DNA of 64,000 bases from Plasmopara viticola (taxonomy: Eukaryota > Oomycota > Peronosporomycetes > Peronosporales > Peronosporaceae). Where the stretch lies: positions 434,001 through 498,000 of the forward strand of contig MBPM02000065.1 in the NCBI GenBank assembly GCA_001695595.3, read 5' to 3'. Below the pieces are notes generated by a model that searched no databases, was not told the origin of the DNA, and saw only the letters and a list, made by a program, of their open reading frames with translations. This document shows, one piece after another, positions 12,401-27,400 of the stretch. Every line of letters starts with the position of its first letter. The stretch's first letter is position 1. Position numbers and translations under genes: made by a program.

Positions 12401-15400
12401 CAGCCGATCGACCTCTCGTACACAAGTGCCTTGCCCAGCAAGATACTACTTGAATCGAACCGAGGGTCAGAGCGAAGAGGATTGTGCGCTTTGTGTCTCG
12501 GGTTCTTATTGTCCTACTGGCACGGCCTACCCAATTGCATGTCCTACAGGTTACTACTGCCGCACGGGGATAGCAAATCCGGAGCCTTGTCCAATTGGCA
12601 CGTATGCGAATGCAAGGGGATTACGTACTGTGAATGACTGTTTTCCTTGCCCACCCGGTATGTACTGTGATTCAACAGCACTCACCGTTCCAAGAGGACT
12701 TTGTGACCCAGGTTACTACTGTACATTGGGGGCCTACACGTCGGCTCCAACGAACTACGAGTCGACATATTTTGGCATAACTAGCCAAAATAGTGGAGAT
12801 AAATGTCCAAAAGGGACTTATTGTCCACTGGGATCAGCATCACCGACGCTATGCCCGCCTGGGACTTATAATAATTTTACCGGACTTGATTCGGAGAGTC
12901 AATGCCTCCAATGTCCCCCGGGTAAGTATTGCGAGACACCAGGACTACTCTTACCAACCGGTAGCTGTTATCCGGGGTATTTTTGCATAGGAGGAGCGGC
13001 GATACCGACCCAAATGGAGACGCCAGCTGGGTCAATATCGCTCGTTGGTGCTACTGCTCCAACGATGTGTCCGCCAGGGCTATATAATCCTTATCCTGCT
13101 CAAGACCAATGCGTGATTTGTCTAGCCGGTTTCTATTGCGGATTACCGGGAACGATCTTGCCTACGCTGTGCCCCACTGGAAATTATTGTCCCGAAGGCA
13201 CAATTTTGCCAGTAAAATGCTTACCCGGTACTTTTGCAACTGGCAAAGGTCTTGTGACAATCGAACAGTGTGAACCATGTCCTAGCGGTCAATACTGCGA
13301 TTCTAATGGTCTTTCGGCTCCTAGTGGACCATGTTTAGCTGGTTTTGTGTGCACAGGGGGGTCACCAGTTGCCAACCCTATCGACCAGGTGTACGGTTAT
13401 GTGTGTCCTGTGGCTACTTTTTGTCCAGAAGGAACAAAGTATGCCATTCCATGTCCCATGGGATCGTTTCAAGCCGCAACAGGAGGTACAAGTGTGGAAT
13501 CGTGCTCGCTTTGTCCCGGAGGCAAATATTGCAACTCCACAGCCTTGGCTGCTCCATCGGGTAGCTGTAGAGCAGGATACTACTGCGTTTCAAATTCGTC
13601 GACGCCGACGCCGACAGATAATGTATCTGGAGCAATCTGTCCCGCTGGATATTACTGCCTGGAGGCCAGTCTTGGCCCTGTAAAATGCAGCGCTGGTACG
13701 TACGCTGCAAACAAGGGTCAAGACACTTGCGACAAATGTCCAGCGGGATACTTTTGCGATGGTGTCGTAACTAGTACATATGCAGATTGTCCCACGGGTC
13801 ACTACTGCCCTGCAGGCACAGCCCAAACACCCGTTTCGTGCCCGGTCGGAACTTTTAGCAACCGCATTCGTCTTATAAATATGACGGAATGCCAGGAGTG
13901 CACGGCGGGATTTTTTTGCGCAAATATTGGGTTAGTGCAGCCCTCAGGGAAATGTGCGGCAGGTAATTTTTGTCCGCCACGTTCTGAAAATGCGTTTGGC
14001 AAAACGGCTGACAACGATACGCACATCTGTCCTGCTGGAAATTATTGCCCAGAAGGCACTTACTTACCTATGGCGTGCCCCACGGGAACGTACTCGAATA
14101 ACACGGGATTAACGAAGTCTGACGATTGTGTCTTTTGCGACGAAGGCACGTACTGCACCGATGCTGGCCTCGTGAAGCCCACTGGACTATGTGATGGTGG
14201 GTACTATTGCAAGCGCAACAATACACAGCCTAATCCTTCATCTGGCGTCGCAAAGGCTTTGATGAGTATTGAAGGATCTGAGCTCGTCGTGTCCTTTGGT
14301 GGGCAAGTTTGTCCGATCGGTTCGTATTGTCCGCAAGGTACCGTGGGTCCGATCTTGTGTCCCGAAGGTTCATACGCTAATGTCACTGGCGTATCGACGT
14401 GTCTTGCTTGCCCCTCCGGCTTTTTTTGTCCGCTTGGTTGCAGCGATTATCTATGTAATGAATGCCCGACGGGTCATTACTGCCCTGAAGGTACGGAGAG
14501 AGCTACTCAATTCCCGTGTCCACCTGGTTTTTTCAGCAACCGGACGGGCCTACAAAGCCTCATACAGTGTACCCCAGCTCCTGGAGGTACATTTGTCGAT
14601 GTGTATGCAGCCGTGAAGCCAACAGGAAGTTGTCGTAGTGGGTTTTATTGCTCCGGTGGGTCCACCACTAGCACTCCGGCAGATGCCACAGTGACTGGTG
14701 GACCTTGTCTTCCTGGTTCAAATTGTCCTGAAGGCTCGACGATTCCAATCGTTTGCGATGCCGGCTCATACTGTTCATCGACAAATATTGATGCAGCGTT
14801 ACCTTGCAAGGAGGGCTTTTATTGCGTGCAGGGATCGTTTACGGCAACTCCAACGGGTCAAAATAACTCGCTCGGTAGAATCGGGGACGTTTGTACGCGT
14901 GGGCACTACTGTCCTCAAGGCACTAGCAACCCTGTTCCATGTCTCCCTGGAACGTATTCTGAGACCACCCAGAATGTGGATGCAAGTTACTGTCTTCCAT
15001 GCTCTCTTGGGTACATTTGCAGCACCTCTGGAATTGTAACACCTTATGAAAAGTGTCCCGCTGGTTTTGTTTGTACTGGTGGGGACAGCATTGCGACGCG
15101 GCTTTGTCCAAAAGGATTTGAGTGTGCGGAGGGTACTTTTGAGCCGCGTGCCTGTCCTGCTGGAACTTTTGCCGATGAAATTGGCCTTTCGTCTTGTAAA
15201 TTGTGTCCTGAGAGATATTACTGTGAGGCTGGAAGCATAACTCCTGTGGTATGTCCACAAGGTTACTACTGCCCACTGCAAACTCCGTCGCCAACGAAGT
15301 TTCCATGTCTAGCTGGATCTTTTGGAAATGTCCCATTGTTGGCAAGTTCAAAGGAGTGTGCACAATGTCCTCCCGGAAGATTTTGTAACGGGTTGCCACC

Positions 15401-18400
15401 GACAAACACGACGTCGGGTGTCTGCGCTCCGGGCTATTATTGCGCTGGAAATGCAACCACAGCAAAGCCAGATGACAAAGTTACCGGGGGCTTTTGCAGT
15501 GGTGGTCATGTTTGCTTTGGAGGTGCTTGGGTGCCCGACCCGATAGACGGAAGTACGGGTCAAATATGCAATCCAGGATTTTATTGTCCAGAGGGCTCGT
15601 CAACCCAAACTCGCTGCCCAAAGGGAACTTACAACAGCGTTGAACAACAAAGATCCTGCGCTGCGTGCCCGGCTGGTGGCTATTGTGATACAAACTCAAC
15701 GTATCCCGTGCCATGTCCCCTTCGATACTATTGTCCAGCAGGGACGGAAAACCCAATCTTGTGTCCTGATGGCACCTACGGGCACGTAGTGGGCCTTACC
15801 AATGCAACGGAATGTGCTCCATGCCCTGCAGGCAAGTTTTGCGTCGCGGGTACTGTCACAGCTTCGTGTACTGCTGGGTATTACTGCAAATTGCGTAATA
15901 ATTATCCAGATCCAAAGGCAGCAAACACTAATAGTACATTGGACAGTGATAAGACGTGGCGAACGGAGCTAGGAGGCCCTTGTCCAATTGGTCATTTTTG
16001 TCCTGAAGGAGTGTCGGACCCCATTCCGTGCTTCATAAACTCGTCACGCCTTCAGACACTCGGAGCTACTTCTAGCGATTGCGAGCCATGCCCTGCTGGT
16101 AAAAGTTGCGCCGATGGCACGAATACGATCCCGTGCCCTGCTGGTTCCTATTGTCCATACAGTCTAAGTGGAATACCTTGTCCACCTGGAACATTCAATG
16201 AAGCTCAAGGAAAGGCAAATTTGGAAGACTGTCGACCGTGTGATGCTGGAAAGCTGTGCAATCGAACAGGCATACTGGATCTCACTGACTATGACTGCCC
16301 TCCTGGACACTTTTGTCTTCGGGGCTCCAGTGTCGCACGCCCATGCCCGGACGGAACTTTTCGCGCTCTTAACGGTGCCAAAAGCTTAGAGGATTGTTCA
16401 CTGTGCCTTGGGGGGTCGTTCTGTAAGGCTGGAGATGCACAGCCTACTGTTTGCAACGCAACGACGTATTGTCCTACTGGGTCAGGCTCTCCGGTCTCGT
16501 GTCCTGGAGGCAGCTTTTGTTCGTACAACTCAACGGCGCCAGTCACATGCCCTGAAGGCTATTTCTGTTTGCCTGCAGTTGACTCGCCTTCAAGCTGCAC
16601 GCTCGGGCACTACTGCCCCAGTGCAAGTGCAGCACAAATCCCTTGTCCATTAGGGTACCGCGGGCGACCAACTCCTTTGGATGGTGCATACACATCACTC
16701 TATTCTTCGTGTGAAGCCTGTCCATCTGGAACCTTTGGAATCGATGTCAATCGAACACGTTGCGACCAATGTTTAGAAGGTTTTGTCTGTCTTGGGGCGA
16801 CAAACTCAAGCCAACCGGAAACTCGGGAGGTAGACAGAGGCTATGCGTGTCCACCAGGTTACTATTGTCCTGCGGGTAGCTCATCAGAGATTGCGTGCCC
16901 ACGCGGAACATACCAACCGAGCTACAAAGCAGCGAATGAATCAGCGTGCCTGCCTTGTCCGATAAATTCATATCAAAACTTAGAGGGCCAAATGACTTGT
17001 TTACCGTGTTCAACAAGCGCCTTTGCGGGAATTGGCGCAACCAAGTGCACGTGTTCTGGTAACCATCGCGCCTTTCAAATGACAGACGGGTACTGTATTT
17101 GTGAACCTGGTTACGAATTTTACGACCAAGACATGATCCTGCGCAGTGATGAAGACGGAGAAGTTGATTGCCAGCCCATCGTTTACGACCGTTGCAGCAG
17201 CAGTCAAGTGCGCTCTGACAGCGGATCATGTGTGTCTGCGAGCGGTAAAGCGTGCGACGCAGCGTGCAGCAGTGGTCCTGGTACATTTGTCGCTAGTCTT
17301 GGTGTTTGCCAGTGCGACGAACAGCCCGACTTAGAGACCGTTTGCAATAAAAAATGTCGTGACGAAGCAACACAAATTGTGGTGAATAGCAGCACGAGTC
17401 AATTGCAGCTTTACGATCCGATTACTGGCAAAGTGGGGCCCTTGTCGGACGAAGTCAACACTAGTGGCCTTGTTTCTAAGGTGTCTTGTACGTCAGGAAA
17501 TGACTGTCAGCTATTTTCGATTGCAGTAGCCTCGAGTGGGTTTACAGGCTCTTATAATATACCTGCAAGAAGTTCGGATGGTACGTCACAAAAACAACGA
17601 CGTTTAACAACACCAGCGGCTTCATCTTCGATTGCAAATCCTTTGGTGTGTTTATCCTTGGGAGACGGTCTGTATTTTGACTTATCGATACCTCGTTCCT
17701 ATCCGATTTATCTGAAAAATTCTATGCTCAACACTAATCCGAGTTTCGATTACGGAGCCTTCCGCTCGCTTGCTACAAATCTTAATTCCAATTCGAGCTT
17801 CGTTTCGGCATTTGCTTTTTCCTTTACAGAACCAGGAACGTACGTGTTTGGAAACTCGCTCAACGCAGCAGCTCAGACGATTGTAGTTGTCATGAAAACA
17901 GGAATTAGCTGTCCTACAGAAGCTCCAATTGTTCCACTTAATGAGAAGAATCTGATCACAGTCAGTGCCAAGAGGAGAACTCAAGGTATTATTTTGTCTC
18001 CTGACTGGGCGCTTATCTTTTGGCTGCTAGGTGGACTTTTTGGAACGGTGGTAGCGGTCATTGGCGGTCTGTACTATTTCCGGGCCAAGAGCTGGACAAA
18101 TTCTGCCGTTAAGAGCGTCAGTGGATACCGCGCAAAGAATATACAAGCAAGGTTGACTGCTATGCATTCCAAAGGCACTGTCGTTGTCAATACACCTGAT
18201 GTTTCCCAAGGCGGTAAAGATGTGTCTAGTTCTCTGTTGATCTCTGAACCAGTGAAATCTGGAATGAATCAAATTGATCTTGGGGGTGAAGAAATTCGAA
18301 GGGAAAATACAGCGGAGTACCGTGCAGACTTAGAGCGTTGGGATGACGATGATATGAGCCTACGTGACCTGATTGATCGACTTCAGTTCCATCATGAAGT

Positions 18401-21400
18401 TGTAACAGAAAGTTTCGAAACCCAAAAAGGCAACGTGAATCAGATGGTACAACACTTGCAAGCAGAAGCAATTAAACTGAAGAGATTCCTTGTGAAGGCT
18501 TTGGTTGCTTCTGACGTGGTGGCAACTTCATCGGAGGGAGACAATTTAGCAAAAGTCGATAAGCTCGAAGCCTTTGAAAGCCTCCCCATGAGTGACCTTA
18601 GTGGACGTCCGCGATCACGAAGAGTTGCAGACAAAGAAAAGTTCTTGCTGGAGACTTTGGAGCGTGAAATAAAGGATCGCAATCAATTTATGCAGAAGAG
18701 AAATGCTATGTTGGCAGATGTGAGTTCTGATCTTCGCGAAATTGAAGGGTGGGGTGCAAAGTTGGCAAAACTTACAAGTGCAATTGTTCAGGAAATGTGC
18801 TCGGCGGTTGATGATTGTACGCCTGAACGTACCAGTACAGATGGGGAATCATTTCTCAAGCACGCACGTGTAGTGCTTGATAGTTTGAAGACCTTGTTAG
18901 CGTTCGATCCGGTGACTCAAACCTCTTCATCACTGTTTCACCTTGTAGAGCATGAAAAAGGTCGACGTGAAGTTGAAGCTTTAATGCTAATAGCATCTCA
19001 GCGCTATTTTGCTCCACATTTGGCATCCAAAACGGAGGCTCAAGACTCTTTGGATTCTTTTAAATTTGTTCACAGACTTTTTGAATTACGTGACGACGTT
19101 GAAAAGTTTCAAAACAAAGAGGATGAGGCTTTGACTGAGCTAATGACATCTCTACAAAAACTTGGTGGTGCTCTCCCTCAAGTACTCACTCTAATCGATG
19201 ACATGGAGACCAGTTTCTGTCGCGAGCTCGATGCCGTTCGTCAGGAGCAAAACTCCGTCAAAGAGCGCGCAGTTCAAGCACAAATGCAGAACCGCCTGAG
19301 CAAATTGCTAAAGGAAGTAGCTGCTGGAGCCAAAAAAATAAACGAAAGGCGTGACAAAGAAGCTCCGCACATCTTGGAGCTTCGACGCGCAGCTCAAAAG
19401 GCAGAAGATGCGCTAAGTGGAGCAGTAAGCGTTGCCAAAAGTCAATGGAAGGGTGCTGATCAAAGAGATCGAGCTCGCAAAATTCGTAGTACACACGAAG
19501 AGACAAGTGCTCAAACTCCGTCGTCTGCAATGGAACTGACTGCATTAAAATTTCGAGACGACAATTTTTTTCAGATGAAAGATCTGTTGGTTGAGCTTAC
19601 TACGCTTCTTCGTACAAAAGCTGTGCCTTTCACAGCAGCTGCTCCACCATTGGCTGCAAATATTCGGCTTCTCTCACCTTCAGTGTCGCCTCGTTCACAA
19701 ATCGTTGGAGATGACGAGACCAAAGTCGAGAGCACGACACAGCACAGAGTGGCTGGGTATGCATCGATGCTTCCGCAAATTATTTTAGAAACCGAGCACA
19801 AAAATGAGAACACGACGCAGCAGAGTGCGGCTGCCTACGCGTCGTCGCTTGAATCAAGCTATCCACAACTTTCAGAAGTAGACAAAGAGCGCTTGCTGGA
19901 CGACTTCACGTCGGATCTGCGCACAATTCAGTCGTCCATTAGTGTAGAAGTCACGCGGGCACAGGCCGAGCTAGCAACAAGTCAAGTCGTTTCTGAGGCT
20001 CTTGTCGAAACTAAACGCAATCACATTCAGCGTCGCGAGCAAGAGGACATCGATGTTCTGCGTACACAGCATAACAAGGAGGAGCAAACGTTGGAGTCAC
20101 AATTTCAGCAGGAAGAGCTGGCAATTGAACAAGAATACCTTAGCGAACTTTCGGGTCTGGAAATGGAGTTCGGAAGTGAAGAACCTGACGGTGACTTTGC
20201 TGAAAATGATTATCATGATTTAGATAATGATGTTTTGGGAAATGACCATTCTACATCAGGGTACATAGAGACAATGGCGAGCATGACGAGCTTTGGGGAG
20301 GAAAGTCTTCTTGATGACAATGCCGATATCATTGCGCAACTCAACGTCGTGTATTTCCGGGCGTGGAATGATCGTGTCTTAGTTCTTACCATGGAAGAAG
20401 CGCTAAAAAAGGAGCAACTTAAAACACGTCTTCATCGTATGAGAAAAGCACGAATGGAAACAATTACCACAGAGACGGAGGGAGGTTGCGAACTACCAAG
20501 GATAGAGGAGGAAGAACAGAACTTGACGATTATGTCTTTAGAGCTTAAGGAAGCAGTGTTAGAAGAAATTGTCTCAAAACAAGATAATATGGATTCTCTT
20601 CAAGAAGATACGGTCAACAAAGCAGTTGAAAGTCTTCGACAGCAAGTTGCGAACTGTGCTACTGGTAATCGTAGTGTGAGCCGAATCGACTTGCCGCAAT
20701 TTAAAGACGCTGTCAACAAATTGGCCACTGAAGCACGGAATGCTGCCCAAGCAGACCAAGTGGCAGCAGACATAGTCATCGCTCATACCGAACAGAAGCT
20801 TCAGAAGTTGCAGACTGAATACAATCGTGACTTTATGGCATTAAGAGCAGAAATCGAAAGTGAACGACTGCGACTAAATGATAAGATGCAAGACGCTATA
20901 GAAGCTAAAAGTGGAGGTGGCACGGCCAAGAAGCAGCAAAGAGATGACGATGGCTTTAATGAGGTAGCAGATTACGATTTACAAGAAAGCCTCGAAGCTC
21001 AGCTACAAGATTATACAAACAAGTTGATCACAAAGCTTCGGGCCGAGCATTTTCAGTTACTTCAAGAGGTGGAGACCGAAAAGGCTCAAGGAGTGATTAA
21101 TTTGGCTGTGTCAGATGCCCAAGTTGCGTATCTCGACGAGATTATAAGCAATGAGCTATCCAGCCAAATGACTATAGAGGCCACACAATCCTTGATGACG
21201 ACGTCAACGGTAGTAGAAAAGGGTCTTGCCGCTCTTGCAGACCGAATTTCGTCACAAATTGAGCATCAATTTCAAAACCTGTTCGAGCAAGCTTCCGCTA
21301 ACCACGAGTTTGCATGTACTAAGCGTCGACAGGAGCTTGAGGCTGACGTCGCGCTGCAAAAAGCCAAGTTAGTAGAAGAGACGGACCGTCGACGACGTGA

Positions 21401-24400
21401 AGTAAGTGAGAAGTCGAATAAATTGGACTTGTTACCAGAAATTGAAAAGCTAAATGAGGTGGAAATGAAGAAAGTTGATGACAACTTAAAGGCGGCGATT
21501 GAGATTCTAAACGACAATGAGAGGGAAGGAAGAAAAAAACTAGCCAACGCATTGGCGTCTGCTTTATACAGAAGTAGCAAAGAGGTAAAAGGGTCGATTC
21601 GTCGATTTCAGCAAAGACGTGAGGTAGCTGCAACACTATCCAAATCTAACAATGTGGAAGCTGCGGCAAATCTGGCAAATACTATAGCAGACGCGCTTGG
21701 TGCATTGGAGGAAGAGGCATTGCAGCGCGCGCAGGCTACAGTTCAAGCTCGAGAGGAGATTGACAAAAAGATCGTGCGTTTAAAAAATGAAAGTGTTAGT
21801 GCTCTGACAGCTCTGGACGGCATATTCAAGGCTGAAAAACGTCGTCAGGAGCAGCGTTTGAAGCAGCGCCTGGCGCAAAGGTGCGAGCAACAATTAGCGG
21901 CACTCTCAGTCGCTTCTGAATTTAAGAAAGTGGCTGAGATAGAGGCTTCTATTGTCCAACAAGAGACAGAAGAAACGCATCGACTAAATGGTCATCTTGA
22001 CACGCAGGCCAAGCTTGCGTTTGGCGAGGAGCGTGGGAAGCAGTACGAACATGAAAACTCATTGTATCAGCAACTTCGTGATGCGACAGTCACGATGTCA
22101 GCTGCGGATGCAACGAGAGAAGCAGTGGCGCAAGCACGTTTTGAATTTTCAAACGCTGAAACCAGCGGAGAAGATGGTTTGGCCCTTTTGATGCGGTTGT
22201 GGAGGACTCAGTTGCCATCAAAGTTTCGCGTGAAAGAGTCGGCAAGACTGATTGCTCATAGACTGCGAGCACCAACATTGTCGGCAAATAGCACTAATCC
22301 TGAAGTTAGCATCGATAGTTTTGTGGCGGATATAATGGCCGCAGATATAGAGCAACAAATTAAGGCTCTAAGTGTCAAACACCTTCAAGGGTGGCAGCAA
22401 CGTCAGCAAAAGTTGCATCATGAAGAGACTTTTTTAAAGGCAAAGCTTGAGAGTCGACGGCTTGAAGCAGAATCATATGCTGACACTCAGCAAAATTTTG
22501 AAGGCAGCGATGAAGACGACCAGCAGCTTTTAAGAGCTGTGATCGAGCGAAAATTTGCTTTGGATGAAGAGATTGACATTGATCTTGAAAATCTCGCGTT
22601 AGCGATCGAGTCGGCAGGTGGTAAAAGCATGACTGACATTGAGACACTTCATGCTTCCTGCCGCTCGTCTATCAAGACTGAACTCGCAGCTTTATGTGAT
22701 GACCTTCGTGCCAAACGGCAAGTTCAAAAAGATACTCTTCACCAGCGATTACAGCAGAGGCATCGTGACAAAGCTCAGGAGCTTGCCAGTGCTGAAATCA
22801 ACTCCAATCTTAGTGCGCTTGCGGCATTGGACGATGTAATAGAAAAAGAAGAGGCGATCGCCCTTCGCGACATTGCTGAAAACGAAGTGGAGCAGCTTGG
22901 TGCATTCTATGAACGGCTTTGCGGTCAAATTGGAGCAGCATTTTTTGAAATCGATCTCAAAGCTAAAAGTTGCTGTGACGACGCGAATACAAGACTGGCT
23001 TTAGGTGAAGAAAAACTGAATAATATTACACGAGACCATGAAGAGGAAAGACATGTGCTTCAAGAGGCATTGGACGCTGAAAAACGGATACAACGAGAAA
23101 TAATGGCAAAGCCACGGGCGGAAAGGCTCGTGGAGCTTGAACAAGAGCATCTTAACACTATTTCCGAAGAGATAGTACAGCGAGCGATGGTGGAGTGGAC
23201 TAAAGAACACGAGCACGATCGTACGATATTTGAAGGTAAGACTGACAAGCAGACAATCCTGGCACTAAAAGAGCTTGATGACAAATTGGAGGCAAAGGAA
23301 AGGATCTTTGAGGTAGAGACTCGTCGACTTCGCGTTGAGGCCGAAGCCGCTCAGGCAGCTCGCGAAGCTCTGAAAGTAGCGCAATCTGCTGTAGTAGAAC
23401 AAGTTACTTGTGAGTTCTACGCATGTTTAGGTGGTGATCTGGATGTAGAAAGCCTTAAGATCCGAAATCGTCGCCGCAGAATTGAAGGAAGGCTTGTAGT
23501 GAAGCAGTCTCAGAAAATCGGGCTGTTAAAATCATCTGTAGATTCCGCTGATCTTCCAAGCCAGACACAAGGAAACTTTTTGTCTGCAGCCACGCAGTCC
23601 CTTGTAACGGATACTTTGGAAAGCGAAGTGCACAGACTGCATGAAGAACACGACCACGACTGGAAAATATTGAAAAAGCGTTTAAACGACGAAACTCTGT
23701 TGCGCAAGACACAATTAGCAGAACGACTACAACACAAACATCAGTTACTCCTCAATACCACAACGCTGTCGTCCGATGAGAAATTGGCTGTTATGAATCG
23801 AGAGGAAGGATGTTTGAGCCTGGAAATTGACACCTTCGCTTTACTAGCGACTCGTAAATTGACGCTGGCAATCTTGCACGCAAAGGATATTGGTGCAGAC
23901 ACGTTGACGAAAAGTGTTTTGTCGACTGGAAATGTGTTGGATGTAGCGTTCAACTCCATTGGAAAAGGATACGGTGAAGCACTCGGCAACCTCTGTGAGT
24001 CTTTTGAAAAGGAGCGGTGTAGACAGGAACAGTCACTCCGTGATCGTCATGACCAGCGTCGAGTTGCCGAAAGAACAGGAAGGAAGCAAGGAAAGGAAAA
24101 AGCCGAAGAACAAGAGCTACAGCATGAGCTTGAGAATCAGCTTAGTCACAATGAAGCTCAAGCGTTGAAAGCACTACGTGAGTGTGAGCAGCAAAAAATC
24201 GAGGCCATATTGTCACCCTTGGAAGCTGCCATCAGACAGCGTCTTGAAGATGCAGATGAAGCAGAGTGGAAATCGCGCGAGGAACTAAAGCAGCTTGCAA
24301 AAGAGCACGATCGACGATTGCTAGAGCTGCGCCAGTTCGTTGAAACACAAAAGCAGCGTCAGCAATCTGCACTGCATGACAAGCTGCGTCACAAGCGTGA

Positions 24401-27400
24401 TCAACGTCGAGCAGGTCACAGTCGTGTGTCTGATGACGAAGCTCAAGAAGAGGAGCATCAAGCCATAGAACAGCTCCAAACTTTGTTTGACGCGAACTTG
24501 GCGAGTGCTGAGATGGGGGCACTCGATTCTCATTGGGAAAAGGAAACGGAGTTGATCACGCGAATTTGTGCCTTATCTGCTCGTAAAGCTGCAGAGGAGA
24601 TGGCTCTGACGCTGCTGGACGCCGCCCGTCTTGAAGCTGAGCGTGTGAGGGTGGGATATGAAGAAGCCTTGGCTCAAAGGCTTCAAAATTTAGCGTTAGT
24701 ACCTGCGGGTATTCAAAAAGATATGGCGAAGTGTTTGGCCGAACGAAAGAGCAAGCGACGGCAGGATAGAGAGCAGGAGCGCTGCCGAGAGATGGTGGAA
24801 CGTAGTAGCGGTGTCGAGGCAATGCAGATAGCGCAGTTGAATGCAAACTTCAACGATGACGAAACAGTAAAGCGAGAGATTGCGCTCATGCAGGATGCTC
24901 ACGACCGAGGTGTTCTTACGAGACAAGACCAGCTTAAGATGGAGACGGCAGCTCGAAAAGCGGCTGTAGAGGCTCGCTATAATTACATGCGACGAGCGAC
25001 ATGGAAAGGCAGCGATTCTGATGCCCAAACTCAAAAGGCTTTGCTGTTTGAAGAAGAGCAGGAACTTGTCGCTATTGACCATGAGCAAGCAGGAAGAAAA
25101 CGAGATTTGGAACAAGAAGCTATTTGCGAAAAAGAACGTCTTATGAAGGTTTTGCATGAAGCCGACGAATGTGGGGCAAAAAGCATTGAGCGGCAGCTGG
25201 CAGCATGCAAGAAGTCGCATGCCACTGAGCTGGCAAAGTTAGAGGAATCACTTCAAAGCGAGCGTTCACGGCAAGAGTTTGCGCTTAAGCAAAGACTTGC
25301 TGCTAAGCAATTGCGACATAGAACACAGGAAGCTGATGCGAGAGACGACGTCACCGAGTCAGCAGAAACGACAATGGAACAGTATATTAGAATAGAACTG
25401 ATTGTACGTGAGCGGAATGCACGACAGCAGTTAGTCGAGCGTCAGCATCGCGAGATGGCTGACGTCACGCGTAAACTCGAGCTCAAAGCAGATGCTCAGT
25501 GCCGGGCTGCACTTGACTTGCAAGTAGCAGCAGAGCATGAGCTCAGGCGGCTCGAGGGAGAGCACGCGCACGAAAGGCGAGTATTACATGAGGCTTTGCT
25601 CGCAGACCAGCAAAAGCGCGAAGCTCAATTGCGTGACAGGCTGGCCAAGAAGAAAGCTGCACGTGAGTATAAGGGATCCGACAGGCAACAAGAACTTGAA
25701 GCAGATATTGAAGAGGAAGTTGCAATAGCGGCACTGAAAGAAGAGATATTGCACGAGCAGGTTACAGCATTGACTCACGAGCGTATGAGACATGAGGCCA
25801 CACTGTGCTTGGCGACCGCGAAGCTAAAAGAAGCTTCGACAGCATCCATTCAGGCCGCTTCCTCTTTGCGGCAGGCCCAAAAAGAGGCTACACGTGTAGC
25901 AGCAGAATTTGATCAATTTAGTAGAGAAGGTCGGCAACAAAAGGCAGTGGAAGCTGCACAATCGAAGCGCAAACTTGCTGACCGCTTAGCAGAGAAGAAG
26001 AACAAGCGGCATTTTAAGCGACAACAAATGGTTAAAGAATACAAATCCACAGCTCAAGTCTTGGAAGATGAAACTGAGTGCTTGCGCCTTGAATCTCATA
26101 TTGAAGCCCAATTAGCAGCATGTCGCGAAGCACACGACGCTGAAGCGTTGAAGCTGCGGAGATCTCTGCAAGCAGAACGCGAGCGTCAAGAACACGCCTT
26201 GCAGGAGCGAATTGCGCGGCGAAAGGAGAAGCGATGCTTAGTAAATGTCCAAGCGATTGCTAAGGACGACACCAGAGCAGCAGAAGAAGCCGAGCGGAAA
26301 CAGCAAGAAGAGGAAGAGACTGCATTAGCTGCGGTGCTGGCAGTGCAGGAACAAGAAGCGTGGGAATCAATTCAGCGCAGACAGGAAAAAGATATTCGTG
26401 AGCTGCAAGAGCGAAGGCAAAAGCAAGAGCTTGAGCGTGTAGAACGCCAACAGCAACTGGCTCAGCAGGAGATGAGTCGATTACAAGAAGAACATGAGCG
26501 TGAATTGCGAGCACTCACAAAGTCCATAGCCCAAGAACAAGCGAGACAGGAAGAGAAATTACAGCAGCGCATTGCTCAAAGGCGCACACGAAAATACCGC
26601 CAAGACGGGGAGGCAAATGCGAGCGGTGCCAAACCCCACCAGCAGACCGCTGATGTCGAGGAAGAGGAACAAGCTGCTGCTGATCGCAAAAGGGACGAAG
26701 CTGTGGCGCAGGCACAAGCTCAAGCAGAAGCGGATGCAGAGGAGAAAGAGCGACAGGAAATTTTGGCATGCTTGACACATAAGCTAGAAGAGGAACGAGC
26801 TCGACAGCGACATGAGAAAGAAGAGTTGGAGGCTAGACTTAGTCAGGAGGCAGACGAGCAAGCTGCAAAACGAGCACAGGCCTTATCGGTGCAGCTGCAA
26901 CAGCAGGCGGATAAAATGGCTCGTGAGTTTAACATGAATTTGCGTGAGCTTCGTGAAACGCACAGTGCCGATGGAGCTGCACAGAAGGTGCGACTGAAGT
27001 CGCGAATCGCAGCCAAGAAAACTCGGAAGCTGCGTGAGCTAGAGGAGAAGCGCGAGCTTGAGCGCCAAAGTCTGCGTTTAAGGCAGCTGCAAGAAGCGGA
27101 CGAAGCTTCAAAGGCTGAAAAGAAGCGCGATGAAGCACTAAGTATGGCGACGAGGCATGCAACAGCCGAACCTGTCGAAGAAACGATAGTGAAGGATCAA
27201 ATGACTATAGCAGAAGCTGCTGAACTGTCTCCGCCTGAAAAAAGAGCAGTTGCGACGATCCGAGCAGCTCGACAGCAACAGCGCGACGTCGCAGCTGTGC
27301 AACAACTTTTTACGTATGGCCTCGTACCAGCCAAGTTGTCTCTTCTAGGTGCAGTCGAAATAATTGTTGGCGCTCGACACGAGCGTGAATCGGCAGCTCA

